A DNA stretch of 64,000 nucleotides. Origin: Calliopum simillimum. Its lineage: Eukaryota; Arthropoda; Insecta; Diptera; Lauxaniidae. The DNA is taken from the NCBI GenBank assembly GCA_951812925.1, contig OX638369.1:29066392-29130391 (forward strand). Direction: 5' to 3'. The notes below the pieces were generated by a model that saw only the letters and a list, made by a program, of their open reading frames with translations, was not told where the DNA came from and did no database searches. A program made the position numbers and the translations under genes. Numbering within the stretch: position 1 is the stretch's first letter; the number at the start of each line of letters is the position of its first letter. Below, piece after piece: positions 48,409-60,062 of the stretch.

Positions 48409-48567
48409 GCAGCCATTTTATACCATAAATTCAAACTCAGCGTATACGAATATGTGTCAATAATATGCCTAAGTACATATCTAAATCATATCGAATATGA
48501 GATATTGTGCTTTGAAATTTGATGTTAATGTTATACTGTCAATAAATGGTACGCATACGTCGTGTTG
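48409..48567 (-). repeat. AMB unit 16 (A on opposite strand to M and B)
   Basis: On the minus strand, M is TTCGATATGATTTAG (48495-48481) and B is AATGGCTGC (48417-48409), 78 bp apart. The A box GTACGCATACGTCGTGTTG lies on the plus strand at 48549-48567. Confidence 0.7.
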
Positions 48568-49303
48568 AATGAATTTTATTTTGATATCATAAACTTGCTA
48601 TAGTTTGCTAGTTTTAGTATTTGAAAACCCATTAATGTTATAGAATATGTATGAAAAATTTAAATTATTTTCACTTCAAAACGTATAAAAATAGGTTATT
48701 TTTATACTGACAAAAGAGTGTCTTTACTTTACGCATAATTTGCATTCTTCGAAAAGTTTTTCCATCAATATCATCGACAGATATAACACCAACTCTCTCT
48801 GACTCATAATATTTCACTGAAAACTTAAATCATTCATTCAATCAAAAGAATAATTAACCATAACTTTTCTTCATAAATTTCTTTCCCCATTTAACTCATT
48901 TTCTATAACACTAATAAACTACTTGATTGTTCACAGAATTTCCCATTCATTAACCTGCATTATGGTACGTACTTTCTAACTATTATCTAGTATGGCATGA
49001 CGTTTTATTCATGCTGTCTATTTTAATTAGAGCTGCTTTCAATAGCGATTAAAACTCATTGAATGACAGGAACGTATTACCTATCATTAGCATTTGTTTG
49101 AGGTGAGAAAGTTTTTGAATTTTATATAAAGTTATCAAAGGAATTGCTATATATTTGTTAAAACTATAATTTATTTGAATATAAAAAAGTTTTACTTTTT
49201 TTTATTCTTTATGTGGAAAAAATTTATTTTTTTTTTTAAATTAAATTTGTAATTTATTAAAATCATGAAAAAATACAAAGAATTTTATATGAAATTCAAT
49301 GCT
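48568..49303. other. AT-rich non-coding stretch
   Basis: No gene or element recognised. Confidence 0.6.
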
Positions 49304-49403
49304 ACGTGACATCAAACTAAAGCTCTATGAGTTTAAAGTTTTTCAAAATCAAAATATTTTACATTTTATGTTAATCACATATTACTTATACGTCATGTTG
49401 TGC
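49304..49403 (-). repeat. AMB unit 17 (A and M only)
   Basis: A box ATTACTTATACGTCATGTTG (plus, 49381-49400, followed by TGC). A minus-strand M-like GTTTGATGTCACGT lies at 49317-49304. The position expected for B (about 49238) is a T/A-rich run, so B appears lost. Confidence 0.5.
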
Positions 49404-49599
49404 AATTTTAATAATTCCGCATAAATATTTTGACAAATTTGGCATCGTTTATTGAAGCGTAAAAATTTGCATACATAAATATATTCATCAAAAATATTAT
49501 AAAACTTCTGAACTCTGTATTATGCATACATTTAATGTTGTAGGTTAGATGAATTTATTTTTCATGTAAAAAAAATAAAAATCGATACAAAATTGTTGC

Positions 49600-49935
49600 T
49601 CTTCCATACATTAAAGGGTATGTTAATGTTATGTTAAGATACATAAATATACGTAAAATGTGCATAAGGGTACGTAAAGGTAGATAAAGGGTACACATAG
49701 ATATATTACAGGCACAAAAAAGTACGTAAAGATACATTAACGGTGCATAAAGCTACATAAAGGGTACATAGAGTTGAAAAAAACTTGCATAAAAGTGCAT
49801 TAAAGTTACAAAAAAGTACAGTAAATGGTAAATAAAAAAGTACGTTAAAGAACAGCAAAAGTACAAATTCAAAAAGGTTCAGAAAGGTATATTAAAGTAT
49901 ATTAAAAATACAAAAAATTACATAGAGGTATAACA
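49600..49935. repeat. GTACATAAAGG minisatellite, left part
   Basis: Degenerate units such as GGGTACATAGAG, GGTACGTAAAGG and AAAGTACGTAAAG with a period near 12 bp. The same repeat resumes at 51460, so the element at 49942-51459 probably inserted into it. Confidence 0.85.
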
Positions 49936-49941
49936 AGAGAA

Positions 49942-51459
49942 CATATCGATATATCCAACGTAAAAGTTTGTAACTCAAGTTACCAACTTTTTACGGGACA
50001 ATGATTTTCGAAATTTGCGTATTAGAGCCTATCTTGTGTCAAATTTTGGTATCTCTAGCTTGAAATTTGAAGGGCTGGGAGCAATTCTTGAAGTTATAAC
50101 CTAAGTATATTTTAGTGGGGTCTCCATGCAAAAACTTGGCAACTTAAGTTGTTAACTTATGCACGGGACAAAAATGACAAATTGCGTTGGTAACTTAACT
50201 TAACTTCACGGTGGATGTCCGTACTAACAAATATCGTGAAAGCTCGAACTTTATATATATTTTATTTTGAAGGTACATTTGACAGCTGTCAAAATCAGTC
50301 AACAAAACAATTTTATCTTGTGTGCATCATTGTTATTTTTCACGATGAATAACTTCGAAAATTGGAGAAAAAGACAGCATTTGCGGGGGGGTTCTAGTGG
50401 GTCATTTTTTTGCAAAGAAAACAGCTGCCGAAAGTCATCGCATTACTGTAGAAGTTTATGGGGACTATGCTCCAGCTGAATCAAGCTGTCGTGAGTGGTT
50501 TAAAAGTTGTTATTTTGATGTCGAAGACAAAGAACGTCCTGGTCAGGACCAGCTAGGTGTGATCCATTATGAGCTGTTGCCAGGTGGCCAAACCATTAAT
50601 GCTCAATTCTATCGTCAACAATTGATCCAATTGAAGCAGAAAATCCAGACAGAGCGGCCAACGTATGCGACCAGACATGAGTCAATCATTTTCTACCACG
50701 ATAACGCTCGGCCACATATTGCTGCCCCAGTCAAAAATTACCTGGAAAACAACGGAAAACAACGGATGGGAAATTTTGCCTCACCCGCTTTATAGCCCAG
50801 ACCTTGCACCATCAGACTACCATTTGTTCCGATCGATGCAGAATGCCCTATCAGGAATACGCTTCACTTAAGTTCAAGATATCGAAAATTGGATGGATTC
50901 ATTTTTGGCCGCCAAGCCGGCGCAATTTTTTTGGGATGGAATTCATAAATTGCCTGAAAGATGGGGAAATGTTGTAGCTTCCAATGGACAATACTTTGAA
51001 TAAAATATATTGTGACATTTTTCCACAATAAAGCATCAAATTTCGCTAAAAAATTCCGGTTTTTAAGTTGTACACCCATTATAAGTTAATTTTTCTTTAA
51101 AAATCAGTGAGTGTAAGTCCTACCTACCAACGTAATGTCCGTAAAATATTTTTCAATGGTAGTTGGCAAGATAAGTTACCAACTTTTCTCATTGAACATT
51201 TGGTTGCTGAAAGGAACATTAGTTGGTTACTAGAGTTACAACTCGTATGTATTAATTTTTGTCCAAACTATAAGTTGAAACTGTTAATATCTCTGTAAAT
51301 CAATTTGGTATATAGACAATGATTTAATAGTCAAAAAACCTTTATTTTGTCTACAGGTCTCAAAAGTATTTATTCAATTTTTGTTTTTGGTTTTCTTAAA
51401 ACTTAACTTAAAACTACTATTTTGGAGTAACCAACTTTTACGTTGGACGTATCGATATG
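49942..51459. mobile_element. Inverted-repeat element nested in the minisatellite
   Basis: The left CATATCGATATATCCAACGT (then AAAAGTTTGTAACT) is mirrored at right by AGTAACCAACTTTTACGTTGGACGTATCGATATG (positions 51426-51459, three or four mismatches). The interior repeats AAGTTACCAAC or AAGTTGTTAAC words and carries a broken mariner at 50345-51003. Because the flanking minisatellite is the same on both sides, the insertion is younger than the repeat. Confidence 0.7.
50345..51003 (+). pseudogene. Internally deleted mariner transposase
   Basis: It starts MNNFENWRKRQHL, a typical mariner N-terminus. A G-run at 50384-50390 coincides with a frameshift. The next frame holds EVYGDYAPAESSCREWFK and FDVEDKERPGQ (the HTH region), joined directly to DQLGVIHYELLPGG. 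This skips over 100 residues expected in the family, including the first catalytic Asp (TGDE motif). The second Asp is in FYHDNARPHIAAPVKNYLE. A tandem AAAACAACGG duplication near 50746-50765 shifts frame again before PHPLYSPDLAPSDYHLFRSM (third Asp region). An in-frame TAA lies near 50869, after which the frame continues to WGNVVASNGQYFE and the stop at 51001-51003. Clearly inactive. Confidence 0.88.
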
Positions 51460-52330
51460 AAGTACGTTAATGTACAAAAAGGGACTTTAACGTACATAAA
51501 TTTACGAAAACATTGCATCAAGGTCCGCACAGACAAATAAGAAGTATGTAAATGTACATTACACATACAAAAAAGTTCGAACGTTTAAGCTACAAAAAAT
51601 TTAAAAAAGGTGCATAAAGTTTATTATGTAAAAGTACATTTAAAGTTTAAAAAAGTACATAAAGTTGCATCAAGGGTAAGTAAAATGTACGTTCACAAAA
51701 ATGGACTTTGAAGTACATCAATGTACGCAAAAAGTTCATTAGGTACTTAAAAAGTACATATGGGCACATTAAAGGTACAAACCGGTACGTTAGGGTATTT
51801 TAGTGGCACAGAAAAAGTACACAAATGAATATAAAGTACAATGAAGATACATTAAAGATTAGTAAGGTTACAAAAAGGGACTTTAAGATACATAAAGAGT
51901 ACATAGTTGTACATTACACACACAAAAAAGTTCGTAAAGGCACATTTAAGCTACAAAAAAATTCAAAAAGGTATGTAAAGGGTATATAAAAGTACATTTA
52001 CAGTACAAAAAAAAAAACAAAAAGTTACACGAAGGTACATCAAGGGTACATAAAAGGTACGTAAAGTCAAAAAATGGACTTTGAGGTAAGTCAATGTACA
52101 TAAAAGGTTCATTAGGGTCCATAAAGGTACATGAAAAGTACATAGAGGTACATTAAAGGTACAAAAGGATACGTTAGGGTACATTAATGAAACATAAAGT
52201 ACAATAAGGGTACATAAAAGATTCGTTATGTTACAAAAAAGACTTTAAAGTACATAAATGCATGCAAGAGGTGCAAAAGGGACCGTACATTTACATATAA
52301 GTATGTAGATATATTAAAGGTAAACAAATT
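51460..52330. repeat. GTACATAAAGG minisatellite, right part
   Basis: Continuation of the 49600-49935 array: GTACATAAAGG, GGTACATTAAAGG, AAAGTACATAG and AAAAAGGGACTTTAA units. Minus-strand frames give Tyr-Val-Pro-Leu repeats and are not genes. Confidence 0.85.
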
Positions 52331-52502
52331 TTTACTCTCCCATAATAATAAAAATCAGAATTATTTTAAAAAAAATCAACGAATTTTTTTTGTTTTTTTT
52401 AAATTCAAGAAGCTCTGACAATAAAGACAGCAGCAATGAAACATGAAATTTATCTCTTCGAAATTTAAGTTATTCGTAAGAAAGTGTTTTTTATAAGAAA
52501 AT

Positions 52503-52525
52503 GTTGCCCATACGTCAAAATGTGC
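52503..52525 (+). repeat. AMB family, diverged orphan A box (unit 18)
   Basis: GTTGCCCATACGTCAAAATG followed by TGC resembles box A with an inserted AA. No M and B pair is found at the expected spacing. Confidence 0.45.
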
Positions 52526-52723
52526 TTAGCTTGTAAACGTTTAAAAAATCTGCCAAAAAAGTGGGTAAAGCCTATGCAGGCGATTTGAAATATTAACCAA
52601 ATGCTACCCACAGGAGTTAATCATACAATTTAAAACAATTTTGTGGTCTTGAAATATTTTTAACACAACATTTCAATCACATATGTTTCAAAAATTTAAA
52701 GGGACTTACTGGCTAAAGCTTTC

Positions 52724-52881
52724 AGCAGTCACATTTTAAAATCGTACCCTATTAAAAAGCACAAAAACCGCATTTAGGTATAAAAGTTCTACTAAGAAAC
52801 AAAATGCTAAAACTATGTTAGTCGAAAGTTGTTAAAAATCTATATATTTTAAACAAATATTACTCATACAACATGTTGTAC
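52724..52881 (-). repeat. AMB unit 19 (A opposite; M and B weak)
   Basis: A box ATTACTCATACAACATGTTG (plus, 52859-52878). The minus strand has M-like CTTTCGACTAACATAGT (about 52828-52812) and a weak B-like TGTGACTGC (52732-52724). Their spacing is about 94 bp, so the pairing is less certain than in other units. Confidence 0.45.
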
Positions 52882-55318
52882 AAATTAGACAATTTAACAT
52901 GAACTGAACAGCATAAAGGCTTTAGTAAATTTTAAATTACATTTTTAGTTAACTGGAAAATTTTACAAAAACATTTCTAAGCAAAGTTTTAAAATTGCTG
53001 CGCTCCATAGCATGCACACAGATACGTGCGCTGCATACAACCAATGTTGTAGGTCAAACGTTTCTATATGACATGTCAGAAAAATCGATGCAAATTTTTA
53101 AAACGGTTATGCGCAAATTGAATAAAATAGAAAAAACCTACACACACACAATGTGTGGCAAATAAAAAAAAAAATTACACGAGGCGCCAAAAACAACAAC
53201 AGCAACAACAAAAAAGCAAGCGATATCAATAAAAATGTCATCAATAATATTTTAGCATGGCAACAAAATAAAAAGACGAAAAATTGCTGCTGCTGCTGAA
53301 AAGCTTTTTGCGAAAAACTGTAGCATTTTTTTACTGAAACCACAAAAAATAAAAAGAAAAATACAAAAAACAAATGTGGGATAAATTGGAAAAATATGAA
53401 CAAAAGCATGAAAAAAGAAAAGATTGAACTACTTAGTAAAGTCAAAAATCATAGCAGCAATTTAGGCGCATACAATCGACAACGGCAACACACGTTGCCA
53501 ATACAAAAAGCGTCAATACGCTGATGACATACACAAAACAGCACAACGTTGATATAAGGTAGCAAAAGTGTGCACATGTGTGTGAGTGCTGGTAATAGTA
53601 TTAGTGAAATTGTGCGCAAGCAGACTGAAGACAGACCGAATTTGTGACAAAAAAGAAAATAAAAAAAATATAATAAATAAAAAAGAAAACCACTTGAAAT
53701 TTATCTGCGTCACTTATGTTGATTATTTTTCAACACCAACACCAGCAACAGCACTCATCAATTTGTGTTGTGCATGTGTGTGTGTTGCTGCTTTATTGCG
53801 TTTTTATTTTATTGCATACTGCGTTACGCACTCACACACACTCCTGCACAGCATACTTTAAGTGCTGCTAAAAGTTTTGTAACATTTGTTTCCCATGTTT
53901 TGTACTTTAAAGCATAAAAATTAGTGCTTTTATGTGCATTCAAAAGTGTGTGCGTGTGAGCGGATGTAGTCGTGTATCATTACGCTGCATGCAGCAGCAC
54001 TTAATCAACCGCAACAAGATGAGCAACGCTTTTGCTGTTGCTTTTTACTTCCTGTTGCTGATATTGCGCGTCTGCTGTTTGCTGCCTACTGCGTTGCTGC
54101 TGCTGACTGCGGTTTTCACTTATGGCCAGTTTTTGCTTTCTGCTGCTGCTTTAGTTGATTTTAATTTTCACTGTTGCGTGCTAAAGTTTTTATAGCTTCA
54201 AGGCTACAAGGTTGTGGCTACACATGAGTGACAACTTTGTAGTAACCACAGCATTTGATGATGGGTTTGATGTGCCGCGCACTTAACTGACAGCAGCGGC
54301 GCAAAATATTTTATAAATTGAAATGTTTTTTATGCCCCCAATTTGTAACTTTTATTTTCATTTCAGCTGCATTTTAGAAAACTTTTAATGGATATGTATA
54401 ATATTTCAGAGCTATATTTTGCTTAATATTTTGCGAAAATTTTTATTTAAATGAAAAATAAAAAAGAAACAAAAAAGAAATAATTTATAAACAAATTTTG
54501 CAATTTATGTAATGGTGAAAAAACTCATAACTAAATAGATCAGTTCAGCAATAGAAGATTACTGAAAGTGCGCAAATACAATAAATCATAAAAGTCTTGT
54601 CAAAGTCCATTGAAAGCAAAAAGCTTAAGAAAAATGTTTCCTCCTTTAACCCATATTGTCCCAGTATCCGATCCCGCTGAAATTTTTTGTGAGTTTTAGA
54701 ACACAGGCTACTTTTGACCTAACCAAGATAAATAATTTTTCAGATATAGTTACATAATACACGTTACTAAAATGATATATTATTTATAAATTATTTTTCC
54801 AATTTCTATGTAATTTTCTACAGCAATCCAAGACTAAATTTTTAACAAGTTTAATATTATTTATACAGAAAATATTATTGAAACAAAATCCAAGCATGGT
54901 CCAGTTTTTTGACAAATTGAAATTTTATGTGCATATTTTTCAATAAATTTTTCAATATTTCTATGACATAAAATAAAATATTAACTCAAAACCCTCTTCA
55001 GAACATCAAAACATATTCGCACAAATGTACAAATTTCAAATAAAATTCTAGACACAACGCAGTTGCACATATACTCATATACCCAACCCGAATTGACGCA
55101 ATTTACACCACATGGTTATGGTTATTGACATTGACATCTTTAATATTATCCTATGAAGCGACAGCAACAGCAGCAGGACTCATCAGCAAAGTCAAGCAAG
55201 CAAGTAAAACAAAAAAAAAAAATAAAAAACTGTCAACAACAGCGCAGCCTAAGACGTCACAACACAAGACTTCAAAATTAAGGACATAGCTAAAATAAAA
55301 GAAATAAGATGTTGCGCA
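52882..55318. other. Non-coding stretch with opa-like and CA repeats
   Basis: No gene supported. CAACAACAGCAACAACA at 53192-53209, GCTGCTGCTGCTG at 53287-53299, TGTGTGTGTTGCTGC near 53777, and GCTGTTGCTTT to TGCTGCTGCT tracts at 54030-54160. Frames through these tracts are low complexity. Confidence 0.55.
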
Positions 55319-55735
55319 CTAACCTTTTAAGATGAGATATCCATCCAAACTTACGCAGAGAAGAGTTGCCAAATTAAGCATGAAATATTGTAAATATAGA
55401 TAGAAAAAAGAAAGAAAAAAAACTCGAGATGGACTGTTTGTGTCTTGCAACATACTTCCTCGAATTAGAGAACTGAAAAAATAAACCAAAATGATATATA
55501 ATGAAATACAAATCACAACAAATATGAAATTTATGCCAAATTGATTTCTTTTGATGCCGAAAAAAAAGACAAATAAATTCAAGTTGACAGTTTGATTAGT
55601 ATTCATATTTTCTTTCATATTTTTTATACATTTTCTGGCAGCCACCTCACTGTTACCAATATTGTTTTGACATTTAAAAGGGTAACACTTGAGTAGGATA
55701 AGCAGTAATCGAGAAAAAAGAAAAATATGTCCCAT
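55319..55735 (-). CDS. Unrecognised hydrophobic open frame (doubtful)
   Basis: A 138-residue frame on the minus strand starting MGHIFLFSRLLLILLKCYP. There are two strongly hydrophobic stretches, INFIFVVICISLYIILVYFF (about residues 69-88) and VFFLSFFYLYLQYFMLNLATL (about 104-124), so it would be a membrane protein. Splice-like words occur within it: TTTATTTTTTCAG (acceptor-like) and TGCGTAAGT (donor-like), and the stop follows a GGTTAGT. The plus strand here is A-rich, which inflates minus-strand Phe/Leu frames, and no family match is recognised. It could be an exon of an unknown multipass protein, but chance is at least as likely. Confidence 0.18.
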   Translation of the reverse strand: MGHIFLFSRLLLILLKCYPFKCQNNIGNSEVAARKCIKNMKENMNTNQTVNLNLFVFFFGIKRNQFGINFIFVVICISLYIILVYFFSSLIRGSMLQDTNSPSRVFFLSFFYLYLQYFMLNLATLLCVSLDGYLILKG

Positions 55736-56378
55736 CGATTAGAAAAAATATTTGCATTTTTGTTTTTTACAAATCACTCCAAGCAACAGTAGCTAAACAT
55801 TTAATGGAATTCTTTTTAACTTAAGGCCTATGCATTTTATTCAGACCCAAATTGAGTTCAAAGTCTAACAAATTGCTGCGGTTAAATTTTAAGCCTACAT
55901 TTCGGTCATTGCTTGTAGCATAATTATTGAAAGATTTCATTCGCATTGTTATACTCTTTCTCTGCCTTCAAGTTGTCATCGTAATTGCATTCATCAAAGT
56001 GAGAAATTTCTTGTAATTTATCTCTGACATTGTGCTCTCTTTTTCACTTGTTTCCATCCGTTTCCGTTGTGGTTTCAAGTAGTCAACACTGTCAGTTGCA
56101 ATTGTAATTGTTGCCACAAGCGGCAAAAGGGTCAGCGTTGAGCTGAGTTGCTGTTGTTTTTCTGTAGGTGTTGTGGTTGAAGTGGTTGCAGTTTTTTGCT
56201 TTCTGTTCCAACTTTTGTGAAGGTATTTTTTTGAAAAACAAATTGGTTATTAAGGCAGAAAAATGTAAATTTTTTATGTCTAAATTGTTGAAAAGTACTT
56301 TTTTGTTATACGTAATTGGCACGGTTTCTTTATTGGGCTTATTAAAATATCTTTTGCGTTTGAAATTTTTTCTTTTGC
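55736..56378. other. Unannotated AT-rich DNA
   Basis: No gene or element recognised. Small overlapping frames on both strands (56092-56398) show no family. Confidence 0.55.
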
Positions 56379-56546
56379 ATAACATTACGTATGAGTAACA
56401 TTAAATTATATTTAAGATAAGTGAACCGAATTACGGCATAATAAGTTACTATCTACCACGATACCAAGCCTTACAACTCAATTTTGAGATCGTATATATG
56501 ATTTTTCAGAAGGATTGATTCATCCGGATTCGATTATTGCTAAATT
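56379..56546 (+). repeat. AMB unit 20 (A opposite; M and B weak)
   Basis: A box on the minus strand (plus reads CATAACATTACGTATGAGTAAC, about 56379-56400). Plus-strand M-like CACGATACCAAGCCTTA (56457) and B-like TTATTGCTAAA (56535) are about 78 bp apart. Confidence 0.5.
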
Positions 56547-58079
56547 TTTGCATGATAATTCTTTATTGTTCACATTGTACACAATTATTTAGAGATTTGA
56601 AAGAGAAATTCATATGACGTAATTATATCACTTCATTCAAAAAAGTTTACTTATTATGTGACGAAAAAATTTTTAGTATATTCTGGAACTATCAATAGAT
56701 TCTTTTCGAAAACTGAAACTTCTTTATTTTCCTTATTACGTGACAATCACGGAATAACATTCAATTAAACAAAATAATGTACCTAATTCCGACAGAAATA
56801 AAATCATAGTTTTCTTTATAAAAAATAGTTTAATTTGCTTTAAAACTATTAGAACATAATTTTTAAGTCAACATAAATTGTTAATTTAACAAATTTCAAT
56901 TCAATATACAAACATGCAATCCTGAAAACCCTTACAAAAATTTGTATGCTACCTAACACTAATCTACAACAGACGCTTTCGAAATCAAGGTTATTGGAAG
57001 GTGGTTGTTTGAAACATCATTAAGAACTAAATAACTAATAAAAAAAATTTAATTTTAATTTCTTGACATTAACTAAAAGTACGTGTATAGAGCATGTTGT
57101 GGCACAAAAATTTTTGAAACAGCGTTTAGTTTAGGAAAAACTGACGGAATTACAAAAAAAAACCATAATTCGGTACATAGTTCCGCAAGTATAAGGGGCC
57201 TACACAAGACATTTAAATTTCAGTGTTCTTTATACTCACACATTTTACAATGAACTGAAGTATTTGATTCAAAAAACTTAAGGTTAAAATCTCCACTGTA
57301 AACTCATTTCATTTCATTTTGAAACTGAGCCCATTTAACCCCTTATAACCCAGTTTATTGATAAACGAGTCAAAGAATCCCAAAAAACCAGGATATAGTC
57401 TGCTAAAATGTGATAAAAAATTGATTATTGCGTGATTTCATGGTGATCTTGGAACAACAAATTTTAGCCAAATTAAAGCCTTTTAGTTTTACAGAGGGTT
57501 GAAATTTTGAAAATAAATTTTTTGGATGGAGTTTAGAGCTATGGAGATGCTTAATGACCCAACTTTACAAAATCCCTTGGTTGTGCTTTTTTATACATTA
57601 AATACTATCAATACAGTCATATTGGACTTCATCCCAATTTTTGCATTGAGTGTGGGAGGAAAAAAATTAAAATTGTGGATGTTTTGTCACTTACAGCAGT
57701 TTTTTGTAATTTTCTCCAAAACTGTACTAGATATGCTTTTAATAGCTACAAAGAAAAATATCACTGAAGTATGTTGAAGTTATGTTTCAAAAGAATCATA
57801 AACATAGAATGATGATTTTATATCAAAAATTTTGGATTTTGAAACTAAAAATACGGTTTTTTTATAATACTCGAGTTTTTAAACCTTGAACCACTATAGT
57901 GCCACTTGGAAAAAAAATTTGGCAATTTTTTTCTACTCATCAATGGTGCTATAGTAGAAACCATCCCAAGTTATTTGTTTGAGTGTGTAGTTTTAATTTG
58001 ATTCAATTTACAAAACTCAAGACGTGCATGCTCACAATTTATGTTACCTTTTCATGTTTGCAGTCTTTTAAACATAAAG
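56547..58079. other. AT-rich non-coding stretch
   Basis: No gene or element recognised. TTAACCCC at 57336 has no partner terminus that I can find. Confidence 0.55.
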
Positions 58080-58243
58080 GCACAACATGGCGTATGAGTT
58101 ACCTAAAAATGTCTATTAGAGAACTCTCATTTCTTGCCCATAACTAAAACTTGATACATTTTGTTATATTTCTAACATGCAAATTTCAAAAGTCATAATT
58201 TAGTTAGTAAAAATTACAAATTTCAGTAATGGCTGCTTCTAAA
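58080..58243 (+). repeat. AMB unit 21 (A opposite to M and B)
   Basis: A box on the minus strand (plus reads ACAACATGGCGTATGAGTTA within 58080-58102). Plus-strand M-like CTTGATACATTTTGTTA (58150) and B AATGGCTGCTTCTAAA (58228) are 78 bp apart. Confidence 0.7.
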
Positions 58244-59580
58244 TAGCGTCAATTTCTACAAAAAAAAATGCTAATGCCTTTTCCTTAGATAATCATAAAC
58301 TACAGTTACTTATTTTTTAAAACAGAAAATAATGCTAAATCTCTAACAAAAAACTTAAAATGTTTTTATCACAACATAAAGCCATTCAATCATATGCTGA
58401 AATTTTTTGTTTTTTTTTTTTTTTGTTTGACAAAAAAAAACCCTATAAGCTCGCATATGACAAATCCAATGAAGCAAAAAGATAAACTTAAGCCACATTT
58501 TTTTTTTTTTCGTGAAGGCTCTGCTGCAACAAAAGTTTTATCATAAGAAGTACGCTATAGCGCAGCCATAGCTGTCACTTGACTACACAGTTGAAAAAGG
58601 AATATTTTTATATGTTTTAGTATTTCATATGCAAATCCAAACAAAAGCGGTAGCAGTACATATCATTTTATTTAACTGCGTATATGTGGACATCACCACC
58701 ACAAAAAAGTGAAGCTTGAGGAAATAATTTTACTGTATAATAAAAAAAGGCAAAAATTGCTTTGTAGAAATATTGCAAAAAAAGGAAAAATTTATATAAA
58801 TAAAATGAAAGAAAAGGAGCATAAAAACAATTTTCCATTGAAGCAAACAGATATCAACGAGTGTCCGGAGTATAAACATTATAAGCACATGAGTAGGGGG
58901 TATTTTACCCGGCACGTGAGCCAATGGTGGTAGTTACTGACTGACACTGACAATGAAATTTGTTGGATGTGGGCTGAATGTGCCACCAGTCGTCACTGAC
59001 ATACACTGTCAGTCAGTCGATTTGCTTGGCTGGTTACCTAAAACCCCTATGTGAGCCACAAAAGTGGATCACGCAATAGCAGATGATTTAGAATGCAAAT
59101 GTGTCCATTCAGCTGAGATTTATTGTACGGACACAAGTTATTTATTATAATTTATTTTTATTTTATTTCAGTTTATATCATTTTATTTTTACTTTTGGTT
59201 TTTATTTCATTTGTTATCGCATATTGGACACAAGGGTACGTTTATGTGGGTTTTTTTTTTGGAATTTTTCTTCCTAGTATTTCTTTGCCAAATTTTTTGG
59301 CAATTGTCTGGCTTTAGTGCACACACGTACATATATACCTACTAGCCTATGCATATGTACGTGTTATACACTAGTAGGAGTCATATGTATCTGTGCTGAA
59401 ATTTATCATGCAGCAAAATATTTAAATCACACACACTTTTTTGACATTTCTTGACACACGTCGCTCGCTTGAAAAAAAGTTTCTTGCATACTTTTAGGCA
59501 GTTACTTGAGTTTGAGGGTCAGCGTAACATTTGAACTTGGCAAATTGTATTAAATATGTTATTTAATGCACAGCGCACTA
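58244..59580. other. Non-coding stretch
   Basis: No gene supported. There are A and T homopolymers near 58410-58440 and 58498-58511, and ACTGACTGACACTGACA with TGTCAGTCAGTC (58935-59020), an imperfect tetranucleotide inverted pair. Confidence 0.5.
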
Positions 59581-59744
59581 CACGACGTATGAGTAACCAG
59601 TTTTTGTCTTTTGAAGCAAAATCTTTTTCAATGTCAAACGCATCTAAGTCAATTGCAATGCCACTTATAGAACAAATTCGAAGCATATTCTCCACTCATT
59701 TTGAGTACTCAATATAAAATCTACATTTAAGTTGTGGCCGCAGC
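59581..59744 (+). repeat. AMB unit 22 (A opposite to M and B)
   Basis: A box on the minus strand (plus reads CACGACGTATGAGTAACC, 59581-59598). Plus-strand M TGCAATGCCACTTAT (59654) and B TGTGGCCGCAGC (59733) are 79 bp apart. Unit 22 and unit 23 form a direct duplication of about 304 bp that also includes TTGCATACTTTTAGGCAGTT upstream of each A box. Confidence 0.8.
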
Positions 59745-59884
59745 ATAGAAGTCTTAAAATACTGCTTGTTTCTAAACTGGTAAACAAACTTTGGACAATT
59801 TTAAGCATACTTTTAGGCAGTTACTTGCGTTGGAGGGTCAGCATAACATTTGAATTAAGTTTGATATTTAATGCACAGCGCACT

Positions 59885-60062
59885 TCATGACGTATGAGTA
59901 GCATTTTTATATTTTTTTTTTTTCATATGAAAGCAAAATCTTTTTCAATTTCAAATGCATCCAAGGTAAACGCGATGCAACTTACAGACCAAAAGTCAAG
60001 CGCATTCTCTTGCAGTATAGAGTGCTTGAAAGAAAACCGTAATTTAAGTTATGGCCGCGGCT
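59885..60062 (+). repeat. AMB unit 23 (A opposite to M and B)
   Basis: A box on the minus strand (plus reads TCATGACGTATGAGTAGC, 59885-59902). Plus-strand M CGCGATGCAACTTACA (59971) and B TATGGCCGCGGC (60050) are 79 bp apart. Confidence 0.8.

Noticed and set aside
57336..57345. TTAACCCC as a further piggyBac end
   Set aside because: No matching inverted terminus ending GGGGTTAA was found at a plausible distance.
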